Assembly: GCF_014647115.1 (NCBI RefSeq)
Contig: NZ_BMOO01000002.1
Coordinates: forward strand, 62,001 to 126,000
Origin: Halarchaeum rubridurum
GTDB taxonomy: Archaea > Halobacteriota > Halobacteria > Halobacteriales > Halobacteriaceae
Direction of reading: 5' to 3'
Length of the DNA: 64,000 nt
Both the position numbers and the translations under genes were made by a program. Below, piece after piece: positions 37,214 through 46,258 of this stretch. The notes beneath the pieces are model-generated. The model searched no databases. It was given only the letters and a program-made list of their open reading frames with translations, and was not told the origin of the DNA. Position 1 is the first letter of the stretch, and each line of letters begins with the position of its first letter.

Positions 37214-39253
37214 TCAGGCCCCGTCGTCGAACGCGGCCGGTGGCGCCGGGAGGACCGCGACCGAGTCGACGCGGACGCCGCCGTCGGCCGCCACCGACTC
37301 GCCCGTCGCGGCGTCGCGCGTTCCCGCCGAGACGCCGAGGTCGACCGTCGCCGACCCCTCCGCGAAGTTGCAGACGACGACGGCCGCGCTCGCATCGCCC
37401 GGGTCGTCGCCGGACGGACCGGAACTCCCGTCCCCGGCCCCGGCCCCGTCTCCGTCCCCATCTCGGTTCACCCGGCCGTAGGCGACGACGCGCTCCGGCT
37501 CGCCCTCGCGCACCGCGTAGTCGATCCGTTCGAGGGCCGCGTCGGCCGCGAGCGCCGGCATCGCCCGCCGGAGGGCGAGGAGCCGCCGGTAGTGGTCGGC
37601 GAGCGCGTCGTCCGCGGCCGCCCAGACGAGGGCGTCCCGGCGGCCGAGCTGGCCGAGCTCCTGGCCGGCGTAGACGAGCGGCGCGCCCGGGAGCGTGCAG
37701 AGCGCGCCCGCGGCCGCGAGCGCCGCCGGGCGGCCGCACTCGACCAGGTAGCGCGTCTCGTCGTGGTTCTCCGCGTAGAGGAGGAAGCGCGCGTGGTCGG
37801 GGAAGCCGACGTCCGCGCGCTCGGCGACGGCGTCGAGGAGCGCCTCCGCGGGGGCCCACCCGGTGCCGACGCTCCGCAGCGCCGCGTACGTCGTCGAGTC
37901 GAAGTGGACGTCGAAGAGCCCCGCCTGGAACTCCGGGATGTACGGGATGGTCTCGTCGAGCAGGAGGAAGTCGGCGTCCCGGGCCTTCACGCGGTCGTGG
38001 ACCTCGCGCCAGAAGCCGTCCGGGACCGCCCACGCCATGTCGCAGCGGAAGCCGTCGACGAGCGGCGCCCACGCGTCCACGGCGTCGAGGAGGTGCCGCC
38101 GGACGTCGAGCGTCTCGAAGTCGAAGTTGGCGATGTGCTCCCAGTCGAAGTACGTCCCGGGTTCGCCCGAGGGCTGCCACTCGTACCAGTCCCGGTAGTC
38201 GCTCGCGGGGTTCCGGTAGGCGTCCCGGAAGTAGGGGTGGGCGCGCGCCGAGTGGTTCAACACGAGGTCGAAGAGCACGCGCATCCCCCGCTCGTGCGCG
38301 GCCTCGACGAGCCGGCGGTAGTCCGCGCGGTCACCGAGGTCCGCGGCGAGCGAGAAGAAGTCCGTGATGTTGTAGCCGTGGGGGGCGTGGTCTGCGGCGA
38401 GCACCGGCGTCAGCCACAGCACGTCGACGCCGAGCGAGTCGAGGTGGTCGAGTCGGTCCGCGAGCGCGCGGAACGTCCCGCCGTGTTCGGCCTCCGGCGC
38501 GAACGTCCGCAGGTACACCTCGTAGTAGACCGCGTCGGTCGCCCACGCGGGCGGGTCGTACGGCCGGCGGACCGCGACGCCGCCCGCGCCGTCACGCACG
38601 ATTTCGACCGCGTCCGGGACGCTGTACCTCTCCGGGGAGACCGCGACCGCGTGGATGCGCGCGCGCTCCGGGAGACGCTCGCGCGGGACGCGGAGCCGGT
38701 GGCCCGCGACGCTCGTGTCGGCCGCCCGGAGGTCGTCGCGGTCGTCGAACGCGAAGGTGACGTCGAGCGACGACGGCGGCGCGTCGTCCCCCGGGTGCGG
38801 GCGCGCGTCCGCCTCGATGACGACGGCGTCGTCCGTGACGCGCCCGTCGAGACGGATGCGGGGCCGGCCGTGGCCGTCGCCGTGCTCGCCACCGCCGCTC
38901 GCGCCGGCCGCGTCGTGCCCGTAGCCGCTCGTTCCCCCGTCGTCGCCCGCGACGTCGAGGACGCCGCCGCTCGCGCCGGCGTCGCGGTCGCGCTCGCCGT
39001 CACCACTCGACCCGGCGTCGAAGCAGCGGACGGTCTGTCGGTGGACGCCGTCTGGTGCGCTGAGTGCTAGCACGTATCGCCCCGGGACGTCCGGGCGGAA
39101 CCATTGGACCGGCCGGTCGTCGACGGTCGCCTCGGCCCCCGGCGGCGCGCGCTCGACCCGCCACGCGTACGTCGCCGCGGGGTCGGGGTCGCGCGGCGCC
39201 AGTTCCACGCGGTCGCCGACGGACACGAACCGCGGAGGGCCCGGATGATGCAT
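37214..39253 (-). CDS. Alpha-amylase family (GH13) glycosidase, intracellular
   Basis: A 679-residue GH13 enzyme. The N-terminal beta domain is interrupted by a Gly/Asp-rich low-complexity stretch (about residues 80-135). The barrel begins at AVYYEVYLRTFAPE. Catalytic residues are visible: nucleophile Asp405 in GFRCDMAW, acid/base Glu434 in LLLDETIP, and Asp498 in AENHDETRY. A second Gly/Asp repeat stretch (about 610-635) lies in the C-terminal domain. No signal peptide is present, so it probably acts on internal glycogen or maltodextrins with its neighbours. A TCAAAAG box lies about 28-35 nt before the ATG on the minus strand. Confidence 0.87.
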   Translation of the reverse strand: MHHPGPPRFVSVGDRVELAPRDPDPAATYAWRVERAPPGAEATVDDRPVQWFRPDVPGRYVLALSAPDGVHRQTVRCFDAGSSGDGERDRDAGASGGVLDVAGDDGGTSGYGHDAAGASGGGEHGDGHGRPRIRLDGRVTDDAVVIEADARPHPGDDAPPSSLDVTFAFDDRDDLRAADTSVAGHRLRVPRERLPERARIHAVAVSPERYSVPDAVEIVRDGAGGVAVRRPYDPPAWATDAVYYEVYLRTFAPEAEHGGTFRALADRLDHLDSLGVDVLWLTPVLAADHAPHGYNITDFFSLAADLGDRADYRRLVEAAHERGMRVLFDLVLNHSARAHPYFRDAYRNPASDYRDWYEWQPSGEPGTYFDWEHIANFDFETLDVRRHLLDAVDAWAPLVDGFRCDMAWAVPDGFWREVHDRVKARDADFLLLDETIPYIPEFQAGLFDVHFDSTTYAALRSVGTGWAPAEALLDAVAERADVGFPDHARFLLYAENHDETRYLVECGRPAALAAAGALCTLPGAPLVYAGQELGQLGRRDALVWAAADDALADHYRRLLALRRAMPALAADAALERIDYAVREGEPERVVAYGRVNRDGDGDGAGAGDGSSGPSGDDPGDASAAVVVCNFAEGSATVDLGVSAGTRDAATGESVAADGGVRVDSVAVLPAPPAAFDDGA

Positions 39254-39353
39254 CGCTGGGTCGTGCGTACGACGCCGACCCTTTTGAAGGGAGGTGTCGA
39301 TTCGGCCCCGCGACCACCGCAACGCCTTAGCCCGCGGCCGCCCGTGGTATCGT

Positions 39354-39836
39354 ATGGCAGACGAGAGCGGGGAGACGGCCATCGACGTCGCGGTCGCGGA
39401 CGACCGGACGACCGTAACCGTCACGGGGACGCGCGACGCGGCCGTCATCGTCGTCTCCGCGTCGGGCGAGCGCATCTATCTCCCGCCGGAGGACTTCGCG
39501 GACGCGCCCCGGAGCGAGTCGCCGTCCGTCGCCAGCCCGTACGACGGCGGGCGCGACGCGGGGGCGGAGCCGACGGCGTACGGCGGCGGTGGCGACACGG
39601 GCGACGGACGGAGCGACGCGTCCGGACGCGGAGAAAGCGCCTACGGTGGCGGGAGCGAAACGAGCGCCTACGGCGGGGGCGGCGCGGACGCCGACGGGGG
39701 CGACGGGGACACCACCGACCCGCACGGCCCGGAGTCGGACACGCGCGTGCTCGGCGTCACCTCGACGCCGACGGGGTTCCGCGTCGTCCACCCCGAACCC
39801 GTCCACGACGTGCGCGTCCTCGGCGCGCGCGACTAG
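39354..39836 (+). CDS. Hypothetical protein with AYGGG low-complexity repeats
   Basis: A 160-residue protein of unknown function. A beta-rich N-terminal part (TAIDVAVADDRTTVTVTG and GERIYLPPEDF) and a beta-rich C-terminal part (VLGVTSTPTGFRVVHP) flank a Gly/Ser/Asp-rich middle with repeats of the type AYGGG (three copies). It is transcribed divergently from the amylase, and its stop codon overlaps that of the convergent glycosyltransferase (CTAG, 39833-39836). The low-complexity middle resembles that of the amylase next door in composition. Its position inside the glucan cluster suggests a related role, unproven. Confidence 0.6.
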   Translation: MADESGETAIDVAVADDRTTVTVTGTRDAAVIVVSASGERIYLPPEDFADAPRSESPSVASPYDGGRDAGAEPTAYGGGGDTGDGRSDASGRGESAYGGGSETSAYGGGGADADGGDGDTTDPHGPESDTRVLGVTSTPTGFRVVHPEPVHDVRVLGARD

Positions 39837-40879
39837 ACGAGGTCGCGGTAGAGGGCGGCGTACTCGTCCGCGACCGCCGTCCACGGACGGTTCTCGTACG
39901 TCGGCTCGCCCGTCATCGCCAGCGCGCGGTCCACGCCGTCCGCGATGGAGTCGGACTCCGGTTCGACGACGACGAGGCAGTCGTCCGGCAGGAGCTCCGC
40001 CGCCCCGCACTCCGTCGTCACGACCCGCGTCCCGACGGAGAGCGCCTCGACGACCGTCATCCCGAACGGCTCCGCGAGCGACGCCGAGACGAACAGGTCC
40101 GCGCTCGCGTAGTAGTCCGCGAGCTCCTCGTCGGGGACGTAGCCGACGAACTCGACGCGGTCCTTGATGCCGAGCAGTTCGGCGAACCGTTCGAGCTGGG
40201 CGGTGAGGTGGCCGCTCCCGCCGACGACGAGCGTCAGGTCGGGTCGTCGGAGTTTCGCGGTCGCGTAGAGGAGGTACGCGATTCCCTTCTGGTGGGTGTG
40301 GCGGCCGACGAAGAAGAGCATCTCGCCGTCGATACCGAGTTCGGCCGTCACGTCGCGGCCCGTCGGGTGGACGCGCTTGAAGCCGTTGTGGACGACCGCG
40401 GGGTCGCCGCCGTAGCGCTCGACGAGCCGCCGCGCGGTCAGTTCGCTCACGGCCACGAGTCGGTCGGCCGTGTCGGCGATCCGCTGTTCCGTGCGGACCT
40501 CGCGGGTCGGCGGGTTCAGGTTCCGGTCCGCGGAGAGCGAGTGGAACGTCGTCATCCACGGGACGTCGTGGGCCGCGCTGGCGCGCGCGCCCGGGCTGTA
40601 GCCGAACCAGTCGTGCGTGTGGACGACGTCCGCGTCGGCCGCGACGTCGACGAACGCCGCCGAGAGGCGGCCGATACGGGTGATGATGTCGCCGTCGCCC
40701 GTCGGGACGCCGTGGACGTGCGGGTCGTCGTCCGGGGCGTACTCCGCGGGGAGGACGAGTTCGACGTCGACATCGTCGCGCGCCGCGAACTCCCCGTACA
40801 ACTCCCCGACGACGGTGTCGAGTCCGCCGGTGACGCGCGGCGGGAACCCCCACCCGAGCATCGCGACCGTCAGCGCCAC
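39833..40879 (-). CDS. Glycosyltransferase family 4/5 (glycogen/starch synthase-like)
   Basis: A GT-B fold glycosyltransferase of about 348 residues. The N-terminal MLGWGFPPRVTGGLDTVV is the typical acceptor-side opening of glycogen synthase-like enzymes. HTHDWFGYSPG, FFVGRHTHQKGI and the donor-site EPFGMTVVEALSVG with the E-x7-E pattern follow. The start is uncertain: GTG at 40879 or ATG at 40861 gives the family start, while the ATG at 40954 adds an unrelated leader and overlaps the divergent malQ start. In this cluster it probably extends or remodels an alpha-glucan. Confidence 0.78.
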   Translation of the reverse strand: MALTVAMLGWGFPPRVTGGLDTVVGELYGEFAARDDVDVELVLPAEYAPDDDPHVHGVPTGDGDIITRIGRLSAAFVDVAADADVVHTHDWFGYSPGARASAAHDVPWMTTFHSLSADRNLNPPTREVRTEQRIADTADRLVAVSELTARRLVERYGGDPAVVHNGFKRVHPTGRDVTAELGIDGEMLFFVGRHTHQKGIAYLLYATAKLRRPDLTLVVGGSGHLTAQLERFAELLGIKDRVEFVGYVPDEELADYYASADLFVSASLAEPFGMTVVEALSVGTRVVTTECGAAELLPDDCLVVVEPESDSIADGVDRALAMTGEPTYENRPWTAVADEYAALYRDLV

Positions 40880-40952
40880 GGCGGCTCGCCCCTCGGCTCT
40901 CGTTTCGTCACGGTCGGTAACGTTGATGCGGGGGGGCCGCAAAAACGTTCGC

Positions 40953-42431
40953 ATGGATTTCGAGCGGGCGAGCGGCGTGTTCTGTCACGTCACCTCGCTC
41001 CCGGGACGACACGGAATCGGCGACCTCGGGGCCGGTGCGCGCGACTTCCTCGCCTTCCTGGAGCGGGCCGACCAGTCCGTCTGGCAGTTCTGCCCCGTCG
41101 GGCCGACGTCGGGCGCGCACGGCCACTCGCCGTACAGTTCGCCCTCGGCGTTCGCCGGCAACCCCCTGCTCCTCGACCTCGACGCGCTCCACGAGCGCGG
41201 CTGGCTCACCACAGCGGAGGTCGAACCGCCCGAGGGCTGCGACGACGCGACGGTCGCCTACGACGTCGTCGCGCCGTACAAACGCGAGCGCCTTCGACGG
41301 GCGTTCGAGCGCTTCGACGAGGCGGGGTCGCCGGGGTTCGACGCGTTCCGCGAGCGCGAATCGGACTGGCTCGCCGACTACGCGCTCTTCGCGGCGCTCA
41401 AGGCCGAACACGACGGCGCGCCGTGGACCGCGTGGCCGACCGGCCTCCGCGAGCGCGACCCCGACGCCCTCGCGCGGGCCCGCGACGAGCACGCCGAGGC
41501 GGTCCGCTATCACGCCTTCGTTCAGTGGCGCTTCGACGAGCAGTGGCGCGCGCTCCGCGCCGCCGCGGACGACCGCGGCGTGACGCTCCTCGGCGACGTG
41601 CCGATGTACCCCGCGCTCGACTCCGCGGACGTCTGGGCGAACCCCGAGGCGTTCGCGCTCGCGGACGGCCGCCCGAGCGCGGTCGCGGGCGTCCCGCCGA
41701 ACCCCGGTGACGACGGCCAACGCTGGGGGATGCCGGTCTACGACTGGGACGCGCTCGCCGCCGACGACTACGGCTGGTGGCGCGCACGCCTGGGTCGCCT
41801 GCTCGAACGCGTCGACGTCGCGCGCCTCGACCACTTCAAGGCCTTCGAGTCGTTCTGGGCGATTCCCGCGGACGCCGAGGACCCCGCGGCGGGCGAGTGG
41901 CGTGTGGGCCCCGGCGTCGACTTCTTCGAGACGGTTCGGGACGCGGTCGGCGGCCTCCCGTTCGTCGTGGAGGACCTCGGCTTCCTCGACGCCGAACTGG
42001 AGTCGCTGCGCGAGCGCTTTGGCTTCCCGGGGATGCGCGTCGCGCAGTACGCCGACTGGTGCGCCGACCACCACCGCCACAAACCCCACGATTACCCCCG
42101 CGACTGCGTCGCCTACACGTCGACGCACGACACCGACACGATCACCGGCTACTACGACGGACTCGACGACACCCAGCGCGCCTGCATGGAGTACGCGCTC
42201 GGCGTCAGCGGCGACGGCGTCGCGTGGGACGTCGTCGACGGCGTCTGGGAGTCCGAGGCGGTGCTCGCGGTGACGACCGTGCCCGACCTCCTCGGGGCGG
42301 GCAGCGAGGCGCGACTGAACACGCCGGGGACGACGGCCGGCAACTGGCGCTGGCGTTTCGACCCCGCGGCGCTCGACGACGCGCTCGCCGAGCGACTGCG
42401 CGCGACGACGGCGGCGAGCGGGCGCGCCTAA
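40953..42431 (+). CDS. malQ: 4-alpha-glucanotransferase (amylomaltase, GH77)
   Basis: A 492-residue disproportionating enzyme that transfers alpha-1,4-glucan chains between maltodextrins. It opens with RASGVFCHVTSLPGRHGIGD followed by the substrate-loop stretch SPYSSPSAFAGNPLL. The catalytic nucleophile is Asp293 in RLDHFKAF, the acid/base Glu340 in VVEDLG, and the third Asp lies in STHDTDTITGYY. Length matches the family. It forms a cytoplasmic glycogen/maltodextrin pathway with the GH13, GH15 and glycosyltransferase genes. Its stop overlaps the stop of the convergent hypothetical gene by 4 bp. Confidence 0.9.
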   Translation: MDFERASGVFCHVTSLPGRHGIGDLGAGARDFLAFLERADQSVWQFCPVGPTSGAHGHSPYSSPSAFAGNPLLLDLDALHERGWLTTAEVEPPEGCDDATVAYDVVAPYKRERLRRAFERFDEAGSPGFDAFRERESDWLADYALFAALKAEHDGAPWTAWPTGLRERDPDALARARDEHAEAVRYHAFVQWRFDEQWRALRAAADDRGVTLLGDVPMYPALDSADVWANPEAFALADGRPSAVAGVPPNPGDDGQRWGMPVYDWDALAADDYGWWRARLGRLLERVDVARLDHFKAFESFWAIPADAEDPAAGEWRVGPGVDFFETVRDAVGGLPFVVEDLGFLDAELESLRERFGFPGMRVAQYADWCADHHRHKPHDYPRDCVAYTSTHDTDTITGYYDGLDDTQRACMEYALGVSGDGVAWDVVDGVWESEAVLAVTTVPDLLGAGSEARLNTPGTTAGNWRWRFDPAALDDALAERLRATTAASGRA

Positions 42432-42868
42432 GCGATTTCCTCGGGGACCGCGCCGGTCGTCTCGTAGCCGTCGAAGCAGTCCGAGACGGTCCACGTCCGC
42501 GTCCCGTCCGTGCAGGGGAACACCCACGCGAGGTCGTCGCCCTCGTACACCGCGAGCGTGAGTTCCGGGAGCACGAGCGTGCGGACGCTCCGCCCCAACC
42601 GCGAGGCACGGGTCTCGACGGCGAGGGTCGAGCGGACGTCGCCGGCCGACCACGTGGCGAGCGCCCGGAGGGCCGCGGTGTCGTCGTCGCCGGCCTCGGA
42701 GAGCATCACTTCGCGGCGGACGGTCTCGATTTCGAACTCGTCGATCGCGCCGGCGGCCGCGAGCGCGCTGAGGCGGTCGATGGCCACGGTGCGCTCGCCG
42801 GCGACCGGCCGGCGGACGTACAGCACCAATCTGACCGGCGTCTCGTCGCCCTCCGCGTCACTCGGCAT
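42428..42868 (-). CDS. Hypothetical protein, haloarchaeal type
   Basis: A 146-residue soluble protein of alternating strands and helices: VRLVLYVRRPVAGERTVAI, then LSALAAAGAIDEFEI, and a C-terminal LVLPELTLAVYEGDDLAWVF strand-rich section with two Cys. I do not recognise the family. The promoter region has two palindromes (42892-42906 and 42914-42926) upstream of the ATG. Confidence 0.6.
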   Translation of the reverse strand: MPSDAEGDETPVRLVLYVRRPVAGERTVAIDRLSALAAAGAIDEFEIETVRREVMLSEAGDDDTAALRALATWSAGDVRSTLAVETRASRLGRSVRTLVLPELTLAVYEGDDLAWVFPCTDGTRTWTVSDCFDGYETTGAVPEEIA

Positions 42869-42891
42869 ACGTCGGGCTATCTATGCCATGT

Positions 42892-42926
42892 GGTATCAAG
42901 TATACCCGAAGGAGGCAATAATTGCC
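42892..42926 (-). promoter_or_regulatory. Palindromes at the promoter of the hypothetical gene
   Basis: GGTAT-N5-ATACC (42892-42906) covers the TATA-like box 24-38 nt upstream of the minus-strand ATG at 42868. A second palindrome, GGCAAT-A-ATTGCC (42914-42926), lies 7 bp further. The second also ends 12 bp past the DICT gene stop codon and could instead act in that gene's 3' end. Confidence 0.45.
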
Positions 42927-42937
42927 ACGCGCGTGGG

Positions 42938-43765
42938 CTACAGTCGCGTGGCGATGTACGACGCGATGTCGTCGACGAGGTCGGGGTCGAACGTCCAGAA
43001 GCCGTCCCAGAGGCCGCGCTCCTGCTCGATGGCGAGCAGCGCGACGGGGTCGACCGACGACCCGGCTCGGGTGTTCGACGCCGGACCGGTCCCGGCCCCG
43101 TTCTCGCCACCGTCCCCGACCGCCCGCGCGTCCTCGTCGGGCCGGAAGAGCACGAACCACGAGTCCGTGAAGTCCTCCGTGTAGCCGCCGTGGATCGTGA
43201 CGCCGAGGGACGCCGGCGGCACCCAGTTCGGGACCCCGTAGACGTGGACGTCCGTCCCGGTGTCGCCGAGCGTCCCGTACACCTCCCGCGTCCCCCGCTC
43301 GTCCCGGATGCGCGAGAGCGACTGGAAGGAGGCCCGGTGACGCCCGCCGTCCGCCTGCCACGAGACGCGCTCGATGTACCGCGAGATGACTATCAACAGC
43401 AGTTTCTCGGTGTCCGACTGCGGGTACGAGCGCAGCGAGAAGCGAACGCCGTCGAGTCCCGTCAACACGTCCGGGAGGTCCAGCGTCTCGATTCCCTGCG
43501 TCCCCGTCCGATAGAGGTCGGAGTTGACGAACAGGAGCGTCTCCTGGAGCGCCGAGAAGGGCGACGTCGCCACCACCTCGTCGCCCTCCACGAGCAACAC
43601 GACGTCGTCGTCCACGTCCGGTACGTCCGTCTCCTCGACGTCGACCGGCTGCTCCGCGAACGCGGTCTCCAACATCCGCTGGAGGACGGCCGGCCCCGTC
43701 CGGTTGGCGACGACGAGCGACCGGTCCCGGTCCGGGACACGGTCGAGGAACCGCGTCAGCGACAT
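42938..43765 (-). CDS. DICT sensory domain protein
   Basis: A 275-residue soluble protein resembling the DICT domain (sensory domain of diguanylate cyclases and two-component systems) seen in cyanobacteria and haloarchaea. Recognisable parts are LVVANRTGPAVLQRMLETAFAEQ, DVVLLVEGDEVVATSP and a later VYGTLGDTGTDVHVYGVP followed by DSWFVLFRPDED. A short Gly/Asn/Thr-rich loop lies near residue 225. No kinase or output domain is attached. It lies 85 bp downstream of a LOV histidine kinase gene on the same strand, so it may be a partner in signalling. Confidence 0.7.
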   Translation of the reverse strand: MSLTRFLDRVPDRDRSLVVANRTGPAVLQRMLETAFAEQPVDVEETDVPDVDDDVVLLVEGDEVVATSPFSALQETLLFVNSDLYRTGTQGIETLDLPDVLTGLDGVRFSLRSYPQSDTEKLLLIVISRYIERVSWQADGGRHRASFQSLSRIRDERGTREVYGTLGDTGTDVHVYGVPNWVPPASLGVTIHGGYTEDFTDSWFVLFRPDEDARAVGDGGENGAGTGPASNTRAGSSVDPVALLAIEQERGLWDGFWTFDPDLVDDIASYIATRL

Positions 43766-43850
43766 CGGCCACCCCGCATCCCGCGGCCGCGGCGGCGTCG
43801 GTGGCCGTGCGGGCGTCGACGTCCACGCACGGCCGCTGGCGTGACGGTGG

Positions 43851-45297
43851 TCATCGGACTCGCTGGAGGTCGACGCAGACGACCGTCCCGCGCGGGTCGT
43901 TGTCCTCGACCCACACGCGCCCGCCGAACTGCGTGACGAGTTCGTCCACGAGGTAGAGCCCGAGCCCGGTGCCCGAACTCCGCTCGCCCTGTTCGCCGTG
44001 GTCGAAGACCGCGCGCTTTTGCGCGTCCGGGATGCCCGGCCCGTTGTCCGCGATGCGGACCGTACACGTCTCCGCGCCGACCGCGACGGAGACGTCGATG
44101 TGGACCGCGCCGCCGTCGCTGTGGAGGACGGCGTTGTCGAGGAGGTTCGTGAAGACGGAGGAGAGCAGCGGCGTCCCGCGCACCGCGAGGTCCGCGGGCA
44201 GGTCGCCCGGCCCGTCGACGCTCAGCGTGTCCGCCTGATACTCGAACGTCGAGCGCACCTGCTCGATCTCGCGCGTGAGCACCGCCCCGAGGTCGATGGG
44301 TTCGAGCGCCGGGTCGTCGCTCCCGAGAATCTCGGTGAGGTCGCGCACCTCCTCGGTGAGCTCCTGGGTGTGGACGGCGGCGTCCATCACGCGCCGCAGC
44401 GTCTCGCGCTGGTCGTCGTCGAGGTCCGCGCGCAACTGGTCGCCCCATCCGCGAATCACCGCCATGTCGTTGCGGATGTCGTGTCGGATGATCTGGTTCA
44501 GGAGCTCGTACTGGTCGCGCTCGGTGCTGAGCGCCTCCTCGGCGCGCTTGCGGGCGGTGACGTCCTGCTGGAAGCCGACCCAGTTCGTGACCGCGCCGTT
44601 CGCGTCACGGAGGGGGGGCAATCGTCACGGCGTTCCAGAACGCCTCGCCGTCCGCGCGCTCGTTGCGGAGTTCGACCGTCGCCGACTCGTTCGCGGCCAT
44701 CGCGTCGCGGAACTCGCGCACCGCGGCCTCGTCCGTGGCGTCGGACTGGAGGAACCGACAGTTCCGCCCGAGCGTCTCCAGGACGTCGTAGCCGGTGATG
44801 CGCTCGAAGGCGGCGTTCGCGTAGATGAGGGGGTTGTCCGGGCGGGTGTAGTCGGAAATCGTTATCCCGACGGGCGCGGCGTCGACCGCCCCGGTCTTGA
44901 GCGGCGTCGCCGGCAGTCGGTCACGCGCCTCCTCCGCGACGCTCAGGCTGGCGAACACCTCGCCGTCGTAGACGAACGGCGAGAGTCGGAGCCGGTGCGA
45001 GCGCGCGTCGGCGCTCTCCTGGTACGGGAGCGTCAGCGTGAGGTCGAGCGGGGTCGTCGGGTCGGCGACGTCGTCGAGTGACACGGCGTCGGCCCGGAGC
45101 GTCCGGACGTAGTTCGCCGCGGACCGCGTGACCGCCGGGTCGATGTCCGTCTCGTCGAGGAACGTCCGCCACGCCCCGTTGGCGACGACGGTCGTCCCGT
45201 CGGCGTCGACGATGGTTATCCCGGTCGAGAGCGAGTCGAGCGCGCGAGCGGCGTACTCGCCGCCGTCGCCCCCTCCCCCGGGAGTCGGCGTCGTCAT
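43851..45297 (-). pseudogene. LOV-domain sensor histidine kinase with frameshift
   Basis: Two overlapping reading frames make one kinase of about 481 residues. The first (45297 down to 44605) has a PAS domain and a LOV domain with GRNCRFLQ (Cys180), and ends NAVTIAPPP then stop. The second (to 43851) continues APLRDANGAVTNWVGFQQ with the kinase core: IIRHDIRNDM, NLLDNAVLH, DNGPGIP and GTGLGLYLVDEL. The break falls in a run of seven G (44612-44618); six would restore a perfect LOV strand. This is either a sequencing or assembly slip, a recent mutation, or a slippage switch. A GGTATTAA box on the minus strand (45323-45330) supports the start. Confidence 0.82.
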
Positions 45298-45382
45298 ACC
45301 CACGGGTAGCAGCCGTCCGGGCTTAATACCTCTTGCCGACGCGGCCGCCCATCTATATACGCGCGCCGGTGGACGCACGCCC

Positions 45383-46258
45383 ATGGAGACGCCGGCACAC
45401 GCCGACGAGGCGGTCCTCGGGGACCTCGAACTGACACGCGCGCTCGCGGTCCAGATGGCGTGTCTCGGCACGCTCGGGTTGTTCGTCGCCGCCGCGGGGC
45501 TGAGCGCCCTCTACCAGTCCGTCACGAGCCACCCGGTGTCGCTCCGCTTCGCCCCCGGGGTCGGGTGGTGGACGAGCGCGCTCGACGTCCTCGTCGTCCT
45601 CTGTCTCGGCGTCGTCTTCGTCGTCCCCCACGAGTGGCTCCACGGGCTCGCCATCCGGTACTACGGCGGCGAGCCGAGATACGGCGTCGGCGTCGCCCAC
45701 TTCGTCCTCCCGTACGCGTACGCGACGACCGACCACGAGTTCACGCGCGACCAGTTCGTCGTCGTGCTCCTGACGCCGCTCGTCGTCCTGACGGCCGTCG
45801 GCGTGCCGGCGATGCTCGCCCTCGACTGGGGGTGGCTCGTCGTCCCGCTCGCCGCGAACGCCGCCGGCGCGGTCGCGGACGTCTGGATGGCGCTCACGCT
45901 CCTCGGCTTCCCCGCGACCGTCCGACTCGTCGACCACGCCGACGGCGTCCGAATCGTCGGCCGGGAGCGAGACCGGCCGCGGCGGCTCTCCGTGACCGCG
46001 GCCGTCTGGGACGCCCTCGCGGGGGCCGCCGTCGCGGCCGTCGCGCTCCTCCTCTGCACCGCGGTCGTCGGTCCGCTCGCCCTTGACGCCCTCGGTGTCG
46101 CGTCGCTGACGGTCGGGACGCCCGGGACGCTCACCCACCTGTTCACGTACACGGCCACCGCGGACGAAATCTCGCTCTCGGCCGGCCCCGGCGTCCTCTC
46201 CCTCGGTGCCGCGGTCGGGGTGGCGTACGCGCTCGTTCGGAGCTACCGGCGGCGCTGA
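45383..46258 (+). CDS. Membrane zincin-like protein (DUF3267-type)
   Basis: A 291-residue protein with about six predicted membrane helices. The motif VVPHEWLHGLAI contains HExxH (His83, Glu84, His87), placing it with DUF3267 putative membrane metallopeptidases. After it comes VGVAHFVLPYAYATT, and a later NAAGAVADVWMALTLL that could carry a third ligand. The ATG is supported by TATATA at 45354-45359, 24-29 nt upstream, giving a leaderless transcript. The 3' end overlaps the convergent ATPase gene by 16 bp. Peptidase activity is inferred from the motif. Confidence 0.72.
   Translation: METPAHADEAVLGDLELTRALAVQMACLGTLGLFVAAAGLSALYQSVTSHPVSLRFAPGVGWWTSALDVLVVLCLGVVFVVPHEWLHGLAIRYYGGEPRYGVGVAHFVLPYAYATTDHEFTRDQFVVVLLTPLVVLTAVGVPAMLALDWGWLVVPLAANAAGAVADVWMALTLLGFPATVRLVDHADGVRIVGRERDRPRRLSVTAAVWDALAGAAVAAVALLLCTAVVGPLALDALGVASLTVGTPGTLTHLFTYTATADEISLSAGPGVLSLGAAVGVAYALVRSYRRR

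Noticed and set aside
32710-38367. 1885-residue plus-strand open frame over the GH15 and GH13 genes
   Set aside because: Its composition is Arg/Val-rich without domain motifs, and the opposite strand has clear catalytic motifs in the correct frames.
40880-40954. ATG 40954 as the glycosyltransferase start
   Set aside because: It adds an unrelated leader before the family start and overlaps the divergent malQ start codon. The GTG at 40879 or ATG at 40861 fits better.
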